The notes under the pieces were generated by a model that had not been told where the DNA came from, made no database searches, and saw only the letters and a list, made by a program, of their open reading frames with translations. Source: Cherax quadricarinatus (lineage: Eukaryota; Arthropoda; Malacostraca; Decapoda; Parastacidae). Taken from it: a stretch of DNA of 64,000 nt. Position 1 is the stretch's first letter; each line of letters starts with the position of its first letter. The stretch covers positions 42,427,190-42,491,189 of the forward strand of contig NC_091298.1 of NCBI RefSeq assembly GCF_038502225.1, in the 5' to 3' direction. The position numbers were made by a program, and so were the translations under genes. Shown here one piece after another: positions 31,848 through 42,484 of the stretch.

Positions 31848-34118
31848 TGGAGTTTACCTGGAGTTTACCTGGAGAGAGTTCCGGGGGTCAACGCCCCCGC
31901 GGCCCGGTCTGTGACCAGGCCTCCTGGTGGATCAGAGCCTGATCAACCAGGCTGTTGCTGCTGGCTGCACGCAAACCAACGTACGAGCCACAGCCCGGCT
32001 GGTCAGGAACCGACTTTAGGTGCTTGTCCAGTGCCAGCTTGAAGACTGCCAAGGGTCTGTTGGTAATCCCCCTTATGTATGCTGGGAGGCAGTTGAACGG
32101 TCTCGGGCCCCTGACACTTATTGTATGGTCTCTTAACGTGCTAGTGATACCCCTGCTCTTCATTGGGGGGATGTTGCATCGTCTGCCAAGTCTTTTGCTT
32201 TCGTAGTGAGTGATTTTCGTGTGCAAGTTCGGTACTAGTCCCTCTAGGATTTTCCATGTGTATATAATCATGTATCTCTCCCGCCTGCGTTCCAGGGAAT
32301 ACAGGTTTAGGAACCTCAATCGCTCCCAGTAATTGAGGTGTTTTATCTCCGTTATGCGCGCCGTGAAGGTTCTCTGTACATTTTCTAGGTCAGCAATTTC
32401 ACCTGCCTTGAAAGGTGCTGTTAGTGTGCAGCAATATTCCAGCCTAGATAGAACAAGTGACCTGAAGAGTGTCATCATGGGCTTGGCCTCCCTAGTTTTG
32501 AAGGTTCTCATTATCCATCCTGTCATTTTTCTAGCAGATGCGATTGATACAATGTTATGGTCCTTGAAGGTGAGATCCTCCGACATGATCACTCCCAGGT
32601 CTTTGACGTTGGTGTTTCGCTCTATTTTGTGGCCAGAATTTGTTTTGTACTCTGATGAAGATTTAATTTCCTCGTGTTTACCATATCTGAGTAATTGAAA
32701 TTTCTCATCGTTGAACTTCATATTGTTTTCTGTAGCCCACTGAAAGATTTGGTTGATGTCCGCCTGGAGCCTTGCAGTGTCTGCAATGGAAGACACTGTC
32801 ATGCAGATTCGGGTGTCATCTGCAAAGGAAGACACGGTGCTGTGGCTGACATCCTTGTCTATGTCGGATATGAGGATGAGGAACAAGATGGGAGCTAGTA
32901 CTGTGCCTTGTGGAACAGAGCTTTTCACCGTAGCTGCCTCGGACTTTACTCTGTTGACGACTACTCTCTGTGTTCTGTTAGTGAGGAAATTATAGATTTA
33001 TCGACCGACTTTTCCTGTTATTCCTTTAGCACGCATTTTGTGCGCTATTTCGCCATGGTCACACTTGTCGAAGGCTTTTGCAAAGTCTGTATATATTACA
33101 TCTGCATTCTTTTTGTCTTCTAGTGCATTTAGGACCTTGTCGTAGTTATCCAATAGTTGAGACAGACAGGAGCGACCTGTACTAAACCCATGTTGCCCTG
33201 GGTTGTGTAACTGATGGGTTTCTAGATGGGTGGTGATCTTGCTTCTTAAGACCCTTTCAAAGATTTTTATGATATGGGATGTTAGTGCTATTGGTCTGTA
33301 GTTCTTTGTTGTTGCTTTACTGTCCCCTTTGTGGAGTGGGGCTATGTCTGTTGTTTTTAGTAACTGTGGGACGACCCCCGTGTCCATGCTCCCTCTCCAT
33401 AGGATGGAAAAGGCTCGTGATAGGGGCTTCTTGCAGTTCTTGATGAACACGGAGTTCCATGAGTCTGGCCCTGGGGCAGAGTGCATGGGCATGTCATTTA
33501 TCGCCTGTTCGAAGTCATTTGGCGTCAGGGTAACATCGGATAGGCTTGTGTTAATCAAATTTTGTGGCTCTCTCATAAAAAAATCATTTTGATCTTCGAC
33601 TCTCAGTCTGGTTAGCGGCTTGCTAAAAACTGAGTCATATTGGGACTTGAGTAGCTCACTCATTTCCTTGCTGTCATCTGTGTAGGACCCATCTTGTTTA
33701 AGTTGGGGCCCAATACTGGACGTTGTTCTCGACTTTGATTTGGCATAGGAGAAGAAATACTTTGGGTTTCTTTCGATTTCATTTATGGCTTTCAGTTCTT
33801 CCCGCGATTCCTGACTCCTATAAGATTCCTTTAGCTTAAGTTCGATGCTTGCTATTTCGCTGACCAGTGTCTCCCTACGCATTTCAGATATATTGACCTC
33901 TTTTAGCCGCTCTGTTATTCTTTTCCGTCTCCTGTAAAGGGAGCGCCTGTCTCTTTCTATTTTACATCTACTCTTCCTTTTTCTTAGAGGAATAAGTCTT
34001 GTGCATACATCGAGTGCCACCAAGTTAATCTGTTCTAGGCATAAGTTGGGGTCTGTGTTGCTTAGTATATCTTCCCAGCTTATATCGGTTAGGACTTGGT
34101 TTACTTGGTCCCACTTTA
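31848..34118 (-). mobile_element. LINE2 copy 2, 5'-truncated, in a Penelope-like pLTR
   Basis: The 3' tail ('tccaggtaaac' units and the GC-rich block) is at 31848-31990; the 5' truncation is at about 34118, in the endonuclease-RT linker. Two open frames (31888-32928 and 32998-34118) cover RT and C-terminus and match copies 1 and 3 almost throughout. It sits inside a Penelope-like pLTR, with loss of about a dozen target bases compared with the intact pLTR at 41.6 kb. Confidence 0.87.
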
Positions 34119-34122
34119 CCAA
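31888..34122 (-). pseudogene. LINE2 copy 2 RT, two frames
   Basis: The 5' frame (374 codons) has the linker, 'YRPIALTSHIIKIFERVL', 'GQHGFSTGRSCLSQL' and 'YTDFAKAFDKCDHGEIAHKM'. A TAA at about 32995-33000 ('...VGR' then stop) breaks it. The next frame (346 codons) has 'SSVPQGTVLAPILF', 'SSFADDTRICM' and the complete C-terminus to 'SQTGPRGR'. Apart from that stop the RT is well preserved, which indicates a recent insertion. Confidence 0.87.
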
Positions 34123-34515
34123 TACAAATTCTAGGACATAACTTGAAGACAGTAGAACTATGTACAGAAGATGAGGTAATCAGTCCCTCAACCTAGGAGT
34201 AGGTGCGAAGAGCACCATAGTCGTGGAGATTCTGAAGCAGAAGAAAGGAGCCTGGCGCTTATATAGTAACGTCAGGTGTAGCAGATGAGGGCATAGTCAG
34301 TGGTAGGCGGGATTCCCCAGTGGAAGTAGGTCCTTCCCAAAGAGATGGGTTAGTTGTAGTAGTAGTTGTCGTAGCCGTGAAGGTTATGTACATGTCCTCA
34401 GAATCAAGATTCCATGATGTTGCAGTGTCTGACAAGTTGTGTAAGAATGGTATATAATACCGACAAGATGAAATTAAGACACATGTGCAACATCTGGGTA
34501 TCTTTATTTTAGACG
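34119..34515 (-). repeat. Penelope-like pLTR, right side
   Basis: 34119-34290 is the reverse complement of 41440-41615. The end 34466-34515 repeats the 'gatgaaattaagacacatgt' and 'ttagacgtttcgc' phrases found at 41638-41695. So a pLTR-like unit and part of a second copy are present in minus orientation. No coding. Confidence 0.75.
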
Positions 34516-35439
34516 TTTCGCGAGTGTGTGTGTGTGTGAGTGTGTCAGCGTGTCTCGTTGTGCTCCGGGTTTTCTCGTGTTTTCACGGTCGCTCTTACGT
34601 GCTAGAACTTTAATTTGTGTCATCAATCCTATACCATACATCCCTCTAGCGCCTGGAACCAATCTTGGGCGGAAAACATTATATACTGAGTCAAAAAAGG
34701 AGAATTAGTGTGCACTACCTAGCAGAGTTTACTACCAGAGGGGAATCATAGGCCTGGGTGCCGTGTGAAAAAATAATAATAATTGAACTTTCTTGTCAGA
34801 GGAAAGAAAGTCTCCCTGATAGCATTGTGTATACATAGTGTTACAGTGTATACTACAGTGGCTCCCTAGTATGTAGATGATAAAGGCTAAAGTATCATTT
34901 GAAAACAGGTGAATTTGTAAATGAAGTGATAAGCCTATAGAGGCAGGTGCCAGAAGTCGCCAGAAACTTACCACAGGTCAGCTGTTTTTAATAATCTTCC
35001 TGGCCTGCTAGTGTACTCGCATATAATCTAGTGATACCAGTGAATAGCAGAATACAGTACTGTAGTAGCAACTAACCCGTATTATAATGGTACTTAGTGG
35101 AGTGGAGTGACTTTCATTAGTTTCTTTTTCTTGAAATACCAGACGTTACTGTGAATTTCATATAACCTGTAGTTACCAGCGGTCGCAATATACACAACGA
35201 GAAGCAATTATTACTACAGAAAAAGCGTCCCTCCTCCAAAATTTCCACCAGTCAACTATAGTGATAATATAGCATTTATTGTGGTGGAGGCCAAAAAGAA
35301 AAACTAGAAAAGCTAGATACAGCGATTGATAAACAAGGGTTGAGCTCAGCTCGACCGTTCGTCACTGTAAGAGTTGCCAGCAGTCACCGATTTCTTCAAC
35401 ACGCAAGTTATACTTTTGTATCAATCAAATAACATATGA
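34516..35439. other. Unassigned, possibly 5' UTR of the following LINE
   Basis: A short GT-rich tract at 34516-34535 is followed by sequence without recognisable coding or repeat structure. It directly precedes a LINE RT fragment on the plus strand and could be its 5' region with the middle deleted. That is only inference. Confidence 0.35.
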
Positions 35440-36195
35440 AACCCTAACAAGATCTTGGGATATGAAATAGACAGGCTGCTCCACTCAACATCTCATGTAA
35501 CTAAAAAGATCAACACAGCCAAAGCCGGTCTTAGCAGACTCTTTCGATTCAATCAAGCCCCTCAACATGTCAAAAAACATCTGTATAAAATGATAATAAG
35601 ACCTATACTTGAATACCCTTGTGTCCCAATATCATTAACAACAAGGACCAACATGCTACGGTTACAAAGGGTCCAGAATAGAGCTCTTCGATTTATTACC
35701 AATACCAGGAGGAGAGACAGAGTTAAAATGGCAGATTTACACACACAACAAGATATCACTGCCATAAATGTACGCCTTGACACCCTAAAAAAGAAACAAC
35801 TTTATACAATGCAAGAACTATACATGCCAGATAGAGAACATCCTATACAAGTGATAAATACCACCGATTACACCATCAATACTCCACCTCACAGGACTCA
35901 AAGAATGACTCTCCCACAGAGGGTTCGTCGTTTTATTCATAAAGATGATTACCCTCGACCCATGATTTTGAGCAACTTACCTGACGAAGAAGATTGGATA
36001 CTACCAGAACCCTTCTATGTATACTGAAAAAACCATCGCCCCCAATTAGGGAGACATCTTAAATAACTTTCTAATGTAAAATTATGCTATTGACTATTGT
36101 TGGACACCACCATTAAGAAGCTATTGTCACGAGCTCATAAACTGGCCAGAAAATATTGCCTTTCCTGTCGTATGAATATCCGTTGTGCAATCGCG

Positions 36196-36268
<73 letters not shown>
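35440..36268 (+). mobile_element. LINE4: RT C-terminal fragment with long poly(A) tail
   Basis: Frame 35455-36027 (190 codons) has RT thumb text ('INTAKAGLSRLFRF', 'MIIRPILEYPCVP', 'LQRVQNRALRFITNTRR'), followed by a 3' UTR and an uninterrupted run of 73 A's at 36196-36268. The catalytic RT part is absent. A poly(A) tail distinguishes it from LINE1, 2 and 3 and fits a Jockey-type element. The long unbroken A-run suggests a young insertion. Confidence 0.78.
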
Positions 36269-36269
<1 letters not shown>

Positions 36270-36942
36270 CAATTGCAACTTGTATAATTACAACCAATCC
36301 AGAGTCATGTACTTATATACCTATTATATTTATGTGACTCTGATGGGTTAGTATTATACCTCTTAAAAAATAATCTTATCAATTCAAATACACTTTTTAA
36401 ATTACACCAAAGTGGTTGGGCCACTTACCTTTTATATCCTACCTCTCCCCCCCCCCTCCAACCCTCTTCCAATATTTCCATCCTTACCCATCCTTCTTCC
36501 TTCCCCATCTTACCAAAGCTCTGGTCATTAGAAGAAGAAGAAGAATAACATATTACTCGGGTAGAATTTTCCAGTAGATCCTTCATGTGTTAGCCCAAAT
36601 CACCGACCAGTATGTTTTAAATAAGTGACCCACTGATCAGATCAGACTGGCTCCGAACCCTCGACTGGACAGAACCCTCGACTGGCGAACCCTTGGCCGG
36701 TTTCAAACGGATTCGTTGGACAATAAAGCAGACTGTAAACGGATGGGGTTGTAGGCGCCCTTGTAAACACAAACAATAAATATAAAACAAACTCCAGGAG
36801 CGTACTCCGGTAAGTTGTCCTGATATAAAAGTACAGTTAGAAATAGAAATACAGATAGCTAGAGCTTTACTTAAAGAGGTTATTAATAGAGTATTCAAGA
36901 GGTTGCTAATAGAATTACAGTAAATCAACCATTCAAATCATT
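36269..36942. other. Spacer and probable 5' UTR of LINE2 copy 3
   Basis: Not coding. The part nearest ORF1 (from about 36560) is probably LINE2 leader, but no second full-length copy is available to fix the boundary. A short (GAA)n occurs at 36532-36545. Confidence 0.4.
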
Positions 36943-38466
36943 ATGAAGCTGTGTGTAGTCTGCAATAAATCAAACAAACGGGCTTCCACATGGATAAATT
37001 GTCATTTTTGTGGAAATTGGTGTCACACCCCTTGTGCAGATATCCAAGAACTAGCTACAAGCAGTATTAAAACAGGGAAGTGTTTTTGGGTACGCCCAAA
37101 GGAGATAAATCTGTGGACTAAAATCACAAGGGTATTAAAAGAGGATAACATCAAAGCTGCTCTCATAGACAACCTGAAAGCTTTCTACAACAGATGGGAA
37201 CATAAAAAGTCTGGGCTGAATGGTACTGCCCTTGATACTGGCCATGTAGTCAGAAACTGTAAGGCTGGAGGTGATGTCCTGGTAGTCAGTAAATGTGGGG
37301 CTGATAGTGCTGTCCTGGGAGACAGTAATGGTGAAGCTGGAGGTGCTGTCCTGGGAGACAGTAATGGTGAAGCTGGAGGTGCTGTCCTGGGAGACAGTAA
37401 TGGTGAAGCTGGAGGTGCTGTCCTGGGAGACAGAAATGGTGAAGCTGGAGGTGCTGTCCTGGGAGACAGTAATGGTGAAGCTGGAGATGCTGTCCTGGGA
37501 GACAGTAATGGTGAAGTTGGAGATGCTGTCCTGGGAGACAGTAATGGTGAAGCTGGAGGTGCTGTCCTGGGAGACAGTAATGGTGAAGCTGGAGATTTTG
37601 TCCAGGTAGTCGGGAATTATACGCAGGAAGGAATGCATATAAATGACCTCATAGGGGACAGGAGCCGTAGTGGGGAAACAAGTGTAGTCAAAGATAAGAT
37701 AAAACCAATATTGCAAACAAGAAATACAACAGGAAATAGCAAACAAGAGGACTCCACTAGCAATAGTGAGGATATATTACCAAAAACAACTGGTGGGAGC
37801 TCCATTGTTGGTGCTAGGGAAGATAGGAATAAGACAAGTAAACATGCACCAACAGGGAATACAGTCACAGAAACCCAAGGCAAATGGAAACCAAGCCTGT
37901 GCACATACTATGCACTTGGTATCTGCAGACATGGAAAATCTGGAAAAACAGATGGGACGTGCAACTATGACCACCCTAGAAAATGCCATGCCCATATGAC
38001 AACAGGAAAATGCAAACTCCCTTCCTGTAAGCTTTTTCACCCTGAAATGTGTACCTCTTCAGTACAGGAAAGACTGTGCTGTAACTTAAATTGCCAGGCA
38101 CACCATCTAAAGGGGACAAAAAGATACAAAACATCCAGGCCATGGGAAAACCTGGGTAGCCACAGCCACTCAAGAGGGAGAGGTTTTTTTAGTGCCAGGA
38201 AGGAAAAAAAACTGGCAGGAAATGGCAGAAATTGTACACCAAATCCAGTCATTCCTCGAGTGGAACCACAGTCGATGGCCTCCACTCCAAACCAACAGAT
38301 ACTAATGCCGGAAAAAAATCCCCCCCCCCAGTACCAACAATACCACCAGTCCGATGACATTCTTCTTTGCAAATATACAGGGTCTAAAGCCAGCAACAAA
38401 CAACCAAATACCTTTCATCCGTGGACTCCTTGCAGAGGCAAAATCAATGTTCGCGGCTGTCACTGA
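36943..38466 (+). CDS. LINE2 ORF1: PHD-like finger, 12-residue repeats, CCCH fingers
   Basis: A 507-codon frame starts at the first ATG. Residues ~4-31 form a PHD/treble-clef-like finger (CX2C...CX2C...CHX2C; 'CVVCNKSNKRASTWINCHFC'), though the last Cys pair of a PHD is not evident. Residues ~118-225 are eight to nine near-identical 12-residue repeats ('GAVLGDSNGEAG'; 36-bp DNA units at 37300-37600). Residues ~322-385 have at least two CCCH boxes ('CTYYALGICRHGKS', 'CNYDHP', 'CKLPSCKLFHPEMC'), a likely RNA-binding region. Zinc fingers including PHD types are known in some CR1 ORF1 proteins. It overlaps the start of ORF2 (38354) in another frame. Confidence 0.82.
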   Translation: MKLCVVCNKSNKRASTWINCHFCGNWCHTPCADIQELATSSIKTGKCFWVRPKEINLWTKITRVLKEDNIKAALIDNLKAFYNRWEHKKSGLNGTALDTGHVVRNCKAGGDVLVVSKCGADSAVLGDSNGEAGGAVLGDSNGEAGGAVLGDSNGEAGGAVLGDRNGEAGGAVLGDSNGEAGDAVLGDSNGEVGDAVLGDSNGEAGGAVLGDSNGEAGDFVQVVGNYTQEGMHINDLIGDRSRSGETSVVKDKIKPILQTRNTTGNSKQEDSTSNSEDILPKTTGGSSIVGAREDRNKTSKHAPTGNTVTETQGKWKPSLCTYYALGICRHGKSGKTDGTCNYDHPRKCHAHMTTGKCKLPSCKLFHPEMCTSSVQERLCCNLNCQAHHLKGTKRYKTSRPWENLGSHSHSRGRGFFSARKEKKLAGNGRNCTPNPVIPRVEPQSMASTPNQQILMPEKNPPPQYQQYHQSDDILLCKYTGSKASNKQPNTFHPWTPCRGKINVRGCH

Positions 38467-41361
38467 GACCCACATAAAGGATCACTTAGACAACGAAATA
38501 TGGATCCCAGGTTACAACCTATACAGATGTGACAGAGTGAACAGGCAAAAGGGGGGGGGTTAGCCTGTACATTGCAGAGTCACTTGTTTGCACAGAACTG
38601 CTTAATGCCTCAAATGATGTAGTGGAAGTTTTAGCAGTAAAGGTCGAGAACCAAAACCTAGTCATTGTGGTAGTCTACAAGCCTCTGGATGCAACATCCC
38701 AGCAATTCCAGGAACAGCTGTTAAAAATTGACCACTGTCTGGAAAATCTTCCAGCTCCTGCACCCAACATCTTGCTCCTGGGGGATTTCAACTTAAGGCA
38801 CCTAAAATGGAGGAATATAGTAAATAATATTGTTGCAGTAATAACACCAGGAGGCAGCTCTGATGAAAACTCACACTCACACAAGCTTTTAAATCTCTGC
38901 ACAAAATTCAATTTAAACCAGCAAATAATAGAGCCTACTAGACTGGAGAATACACTAGACCTCATCTTCACTAACAATGATGATATGATAAGAAATGTCA
39001 CCATATCAAAAACAATATACTCAGATCACAACATAATTGAGGTTCAGACATGTATGCGCAGAGCCCCAGACCGACAAAATGAGATTAGTCATGAGGAAGC
39101 ATTCACCAAATTCAACTTCAATAACAAAAACATAAAATGGGACCAAGTAAACCAAGTCCTAACCGATATAAGCTGGGAAGATATACTAAGCAACACAGAC
39201 CCCAACTTATGCCTAGAACAGATTAACTTGGTGGCACTCGATGTATGCACAAGACTTATTCATCTAAGAAAAAGGAGGAGTAGATGTAAAACAGAAAGAG
39301 ACAGGCGCTCTCTTTACAGGAGACGGAAAAGAATAACAGAGCGGCTAAAAGAGGTCAATCTATCTGAAATGCGTAGGGCGACAGTGGTCAGAGAAATAGC
39401 AAGCATGTAACTTAAGCTAAAGGAATCTTATAGGAGTCAGGAATCGCGGGAAGAACTAAAAGCCATAAATGAAATCGAAAGAAATCCAAAGTATTTCTTC
39501 TCCTATGCCAAATCAAAGTCGAGAACAACGTCCAGTATTGGGCCCTTACTTAAACAAGATGGGTCCTACACAGATGACAGCAAGGAAATGAGTGAGCTAC
39601 TCAAGTCCCAATATGACTCAGTTTTTAGCAAGCCACTGACCAGACTGAGAGTCGAAGATCAAAATGAATTTTTTATGAGGGAGCCACAGAATTTGGTTAA
39701 CACAAGCCTATCTGATGTTATCCTGACGCCAAATGACTTCGAACAGGCGATAAATGACATGCCCATGCATTCTGCCCCAGGGCCAGACTCATGGAACTCC
39801 GTGTTCATCAAGAACTGCAAGAAGCCCCTATCACGAGCCTTTACCATCCTATGGAGAGGGAGCATGGACACGGGGGTCGTCCCACAGTTACTAAAAACAA
39901 CAGACATAGCCCCACTCCACAAAGGGGGCAGTAAAGCAACAGCAAAGAACTACAGACCGATAGCACTAACATCCCATATCATAAAAATCTTTGAAAGAGT
40001 CCTAAGAAGCAAGATCACCACCCATCTAGAAATCCATCAGTTACACAACCCAGGGCAACATGGGTTTAGAACAGGTCGCTCCTGTCTGTCTCAACTATTG
40101 GATCACTACGACAAGGTCCTAGATGCACTAGAAGGCAAAAAGAATGCAGATGTAATATATACAGACTTTGCAAAAGCCTTCGACAAGTGTGACCATGGCG
40201 TAATAGCGCACAAAATGCGTGCTAAAGGAATAACAGGAAAAGTCGGTCGATGGATCTATAATTTCCTCACTAACAGAACACAGAGAGTAGTAGTCAACAG
40301 AGTAAAGTCCGAGGCAGGCACGGTGAAAAGCTCTGTTCCACAAGGCACAGTACTCGCTCCCATCTTGTTCCACATCCTCATATCTGACATAGACAAGGAT
40401 GTCAGCCACAGCACCGTGTCTTCCTTTGCAGATGACACCCGAATCTGCATGAGTGTCTTCCATTGCAGACACTGCAAGGCTCCAGGCGGACATCAGCCAA
40501 ATCTTTCAGTGGGCTGCAGAAAACAATATGAAGTTCAACGATGAGAAATTTCAATTACTCAGATATGGTAAACACGAGGAAATTAAATCTTCATCAGAGT
40601 ACAAAACAAATTCTGGCCACAAAATAGAGCGAAACACCAACGTCAAAGACCTGGGAGTGATCATATTGGAGGATCTCACCTTCAAGGACCATAACATTGT
40701 ATCGATCGCATCTGCTAGAAAAATGACAGGATGGATAATGAGAACCTTCAAAACGAGGGATGCCAAGCCCATGATGACACTCTTCAGGTCACTTGTTCTA
40801 TCTAGGCTGGAATATTGCTGCACACTAACAGCACCTTTCAAGGCAGGTGAAATTGCTGACCTAGAAAATGTACAGAGAACCTTCACGGCATGCATAACGG
40901 AGATAAAACACCTCAATTACTGGGAGCGCTTGAGGTTCCTGAACCTGTATTCCCTGGAATGCAGGCGGGAGAGATACATGATTATATACACCTGGAAAAT
41001 CCTAGAGGGACTAGTACCGAACTTGCACACGAAAATCACTTACTACGAAAGCAAAAGACTTGGCAAACGATGCAACATCCCCCCAATAAAAAGCAGGGGT
41101 GTCACTAGCACGTTAAGAGACCATACAATAAGTGTCAGGGGCCCGAGACTGTTCAACTGCCTCCCAGCATACATAAGGGGGATTACCAACAGACCCCTGG
41201 CAGTCTTCAAGCTGGCACTGGACAAGCACCTAAAGTCGGTTCCTGATCAGCCGGGCTGTGGCTCGTACGTTGGTTTGCGTGCAGCCAGCAGTAACAGCCT
41301 GGTTGATCAGGCTCTGATCCACCAGAAGGCCTGGTCACAGACCGGGCCGCGGGGGCGTTGA
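38354..41361 (+). pseudogene. LINE2 copy 3 ORF2: endonuclease and RT, broken
   Basis: The endonuclease N-terminus (38354-38563) ends in a run of nine G's that shifts frame. It resumes at 38622 ('NILLLGDFNLRHLKW', 'SDHNIIEVQ'), then a TAA at 39408 stops the frame. RT is open at 39588-40440 ('YTDFAKAFDKCDHG', 'SSVPQGTVLAPILF', intact 'SSFADDTRIC'), loses frame near 40445-40455, and continues to 41361. All catalytic boxes are present, so the damage is by small indels only. Confidence 0.88.
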
Positions 41362-41395
41362 CCCCCGGAACTCTCTCCAGGTAAACTCCAGGTAA

Positions 41396-41697
41396 ATCCA
41401 GTGGCTTTATCAATACTACTGGGGAATCCCGCCTACTAGTGACTATGCCCTCATCTGCTACACTTGACGTTACTATATAAGCGCCAGGCTCCTTTCTTCT
41501 GCTTCAGAATCTCCACGACTATGGTGCTCTTTGCACCTACTCCTAGGTTGAGGGACTGATTACCTCATCTTCTGTACATAGTTCTACTGTCTTCAAGTTA
41601 TGTCCTAGAATTTGTATTGATAAAGCCACTGGATGGCGAAACGTCTACAATAAAGATACCCAGATGTTGCACATGTGTCTTAATTTCATCTTGTCGG
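41396..41697 (+). repeat. Penelope-like pLTR with 20-bp inverted repeat
   Basis: The unit starts 'atccagtggctttatcaata' (41396-41415). The exact reverse complement 'tattgataaagccactggat' is at 41615-41634, giving a 20-bp perfect inverted repeat around about 200 bp. It is followed by 'ggcgaaacgtc' and AATAAAG (about 41651). A TATATAA box at 41472-41478 lies in the middle and could be the promoter. Confidence 0.75.
41615..41650 (+). ncRNA. Degenerate hammerhead-like motif in the pLTR
   Basis: The order fits a type I hammerhead core: TTGATAA (consensus CUGANGA), a GCCA/TGGC helix with a 5-nt loop, then GAAA and CGTC. Two positions of the first box deviate (C to U and G to A), which would be expected to block cleavage. 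Penelope-like elements are known to carry hammerhead ribozymes in their pLTRs. I call this hammerhead-derived, not demonstrated active. Confidence 0.45.
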
Positions 41698-42471
41698 TAT
41701 TATATACCATTCCACACACACCCAGAGAAGACACTGCCGAGAAGAGGTACATAGTCCTCCCCACCAACTCCATTGCCAAACATGTTTCCAACATCTTTTC
41801 CAATACATCATTCCAAGTATCTACCTCCACAACCACGACCATCAAGGACATCACCAGTAGTAGACAGGACAAGCCTCCATCCTCTGCAGGGGTATACATA
41901 ATCCCTTGTAATGACTGCAACAAATTATATGTGGGCGAAACATCAAGAGACCTCCAAACACGTATTTCAGAACACCAATATGCAAGCAGGACTGACGATA
42001 CAAGGAATGCCTGTGTACAACATCGCAATTCACACAACCATTTAATTAACTACAGAAACTCAAGACTTATCGCCACAGAAGATAACACTCAATACCGAAG
42101 AATCCTGGAATCATCGCTTATCTCTATATAACCAACAATTTCAACCAGAACAACGGCTTCTATAACATAGCTGAACCACTCGCCAAGAAACTTCTTCATC
42201 GCTATCCCACATAAGAACATAGAACACTGCAGAAGGTCTACTCACAACTTGTCCAATACCCCTGCCAAGCTACCCAAGACTCTATAACCCCACCCGGTAG
42301 ATCATCAGATGCAGCATTCTCCACCTGACCTCAACATTCTGAACTTGACTATAAATACTCTCGTACCTTCCACCCCAGGTAGATCCGTGTGTGACTTGAA
42401 AAAGCCCACTGTGTGGGTGAAACGTTGTCAATAAAGGATCACATTATACTGCATATGTGTTTATATTTCCA
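41698..42471 (+). pseudogene. Penelope-like GIY-YIG endonuclease and 3' end (piece c)
   Basis: After a short RT-end/linker segment ('PREDTAEKRYIVLPTNSIAK', 'VSNIFSNTSFQV') comes the GIY-YIG-type domain: 'AGVYIIPCNDCNKLYVGETS', 'LQTRISEHQYA', and 'ENTQY.RILESSLIS'-like text at the end. It is open until 42131. The 3' UTR runs to 42471 and holds a second hammerhead-like motif at about 42395-42425. It directly abuts the 13-bp duplication of the composite insertion. Confidence 0.85.
42393..42430 (+). ncRNA. Second hammerhead-like motif, Penelope-like 3' end
   Basis: CTTGAAAAA, a CCCAC/GTGGG helix with a 3-nt loop, then TGAAACG and, shortly after, AATAAAG. It deviates from the hammerhead consensus at the same two positions as the motif at 41615. 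Confidence 0.4.
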
Positions 42472-42484
42472 CGGTATTAGAATG

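Larger units (their letters stand above)
36943..41395 (+). mobile_element. LINE2 copy 3: longest copy, ORF1 plus ORF2
   Basis: Plus-strand copy with ORF1, overlapping ORF2 and the complete 3' end ('actctctccaggtaaactcc' tail at about 41370-41395). It is the only copy here with ORF1. ORF2 carries at least three lesions. It ends directly at the pLTR-like piece starting 41396. Confidence 0.87.
30462..42484. mobile_element. 12-kb composite Penelope-like insertion with 13-bp TSD
   Basis: CGGTATTAGAATG occurs once in intact LINE3 but twice here (30462-30474 and 42472-42484), bracketing 30475-42471. Both ends carry Penelope-like sequence in opposite orientation: 'ggaaatataaacacatatg' near 30512 and its near-reverse complement near 42450. 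Inside, left to right: Penelope-like piece a (minus), piece b (plus), a pLTR-like piece (minus) cut by LINE2 copy 2 (minus), a poly(A)-tailed LINE fragment, LINE2 copy 3 (plus), a pLTR-like piece (plus), and Penelope-like piece c (plus). Whether the whole block moved once or grew by later nested insertions cannot be decided here; later LINE2 insertions are likely. Confidence 0.75.

Noticed and set aside
31299..32042. 247-codon plus-strand frame as a complete protein
   Set aside because: It reads through Penelope-like piece b, a pLTR fragment and antisense LINE2; only residues up to about 162 are family-like.
37135..37746. 203-codon minus-strand repeat protein
   Set aside because: Antisense of the 36-bp repeats in LINE2 ORF1; the plus strand has the zinc-finger domains.
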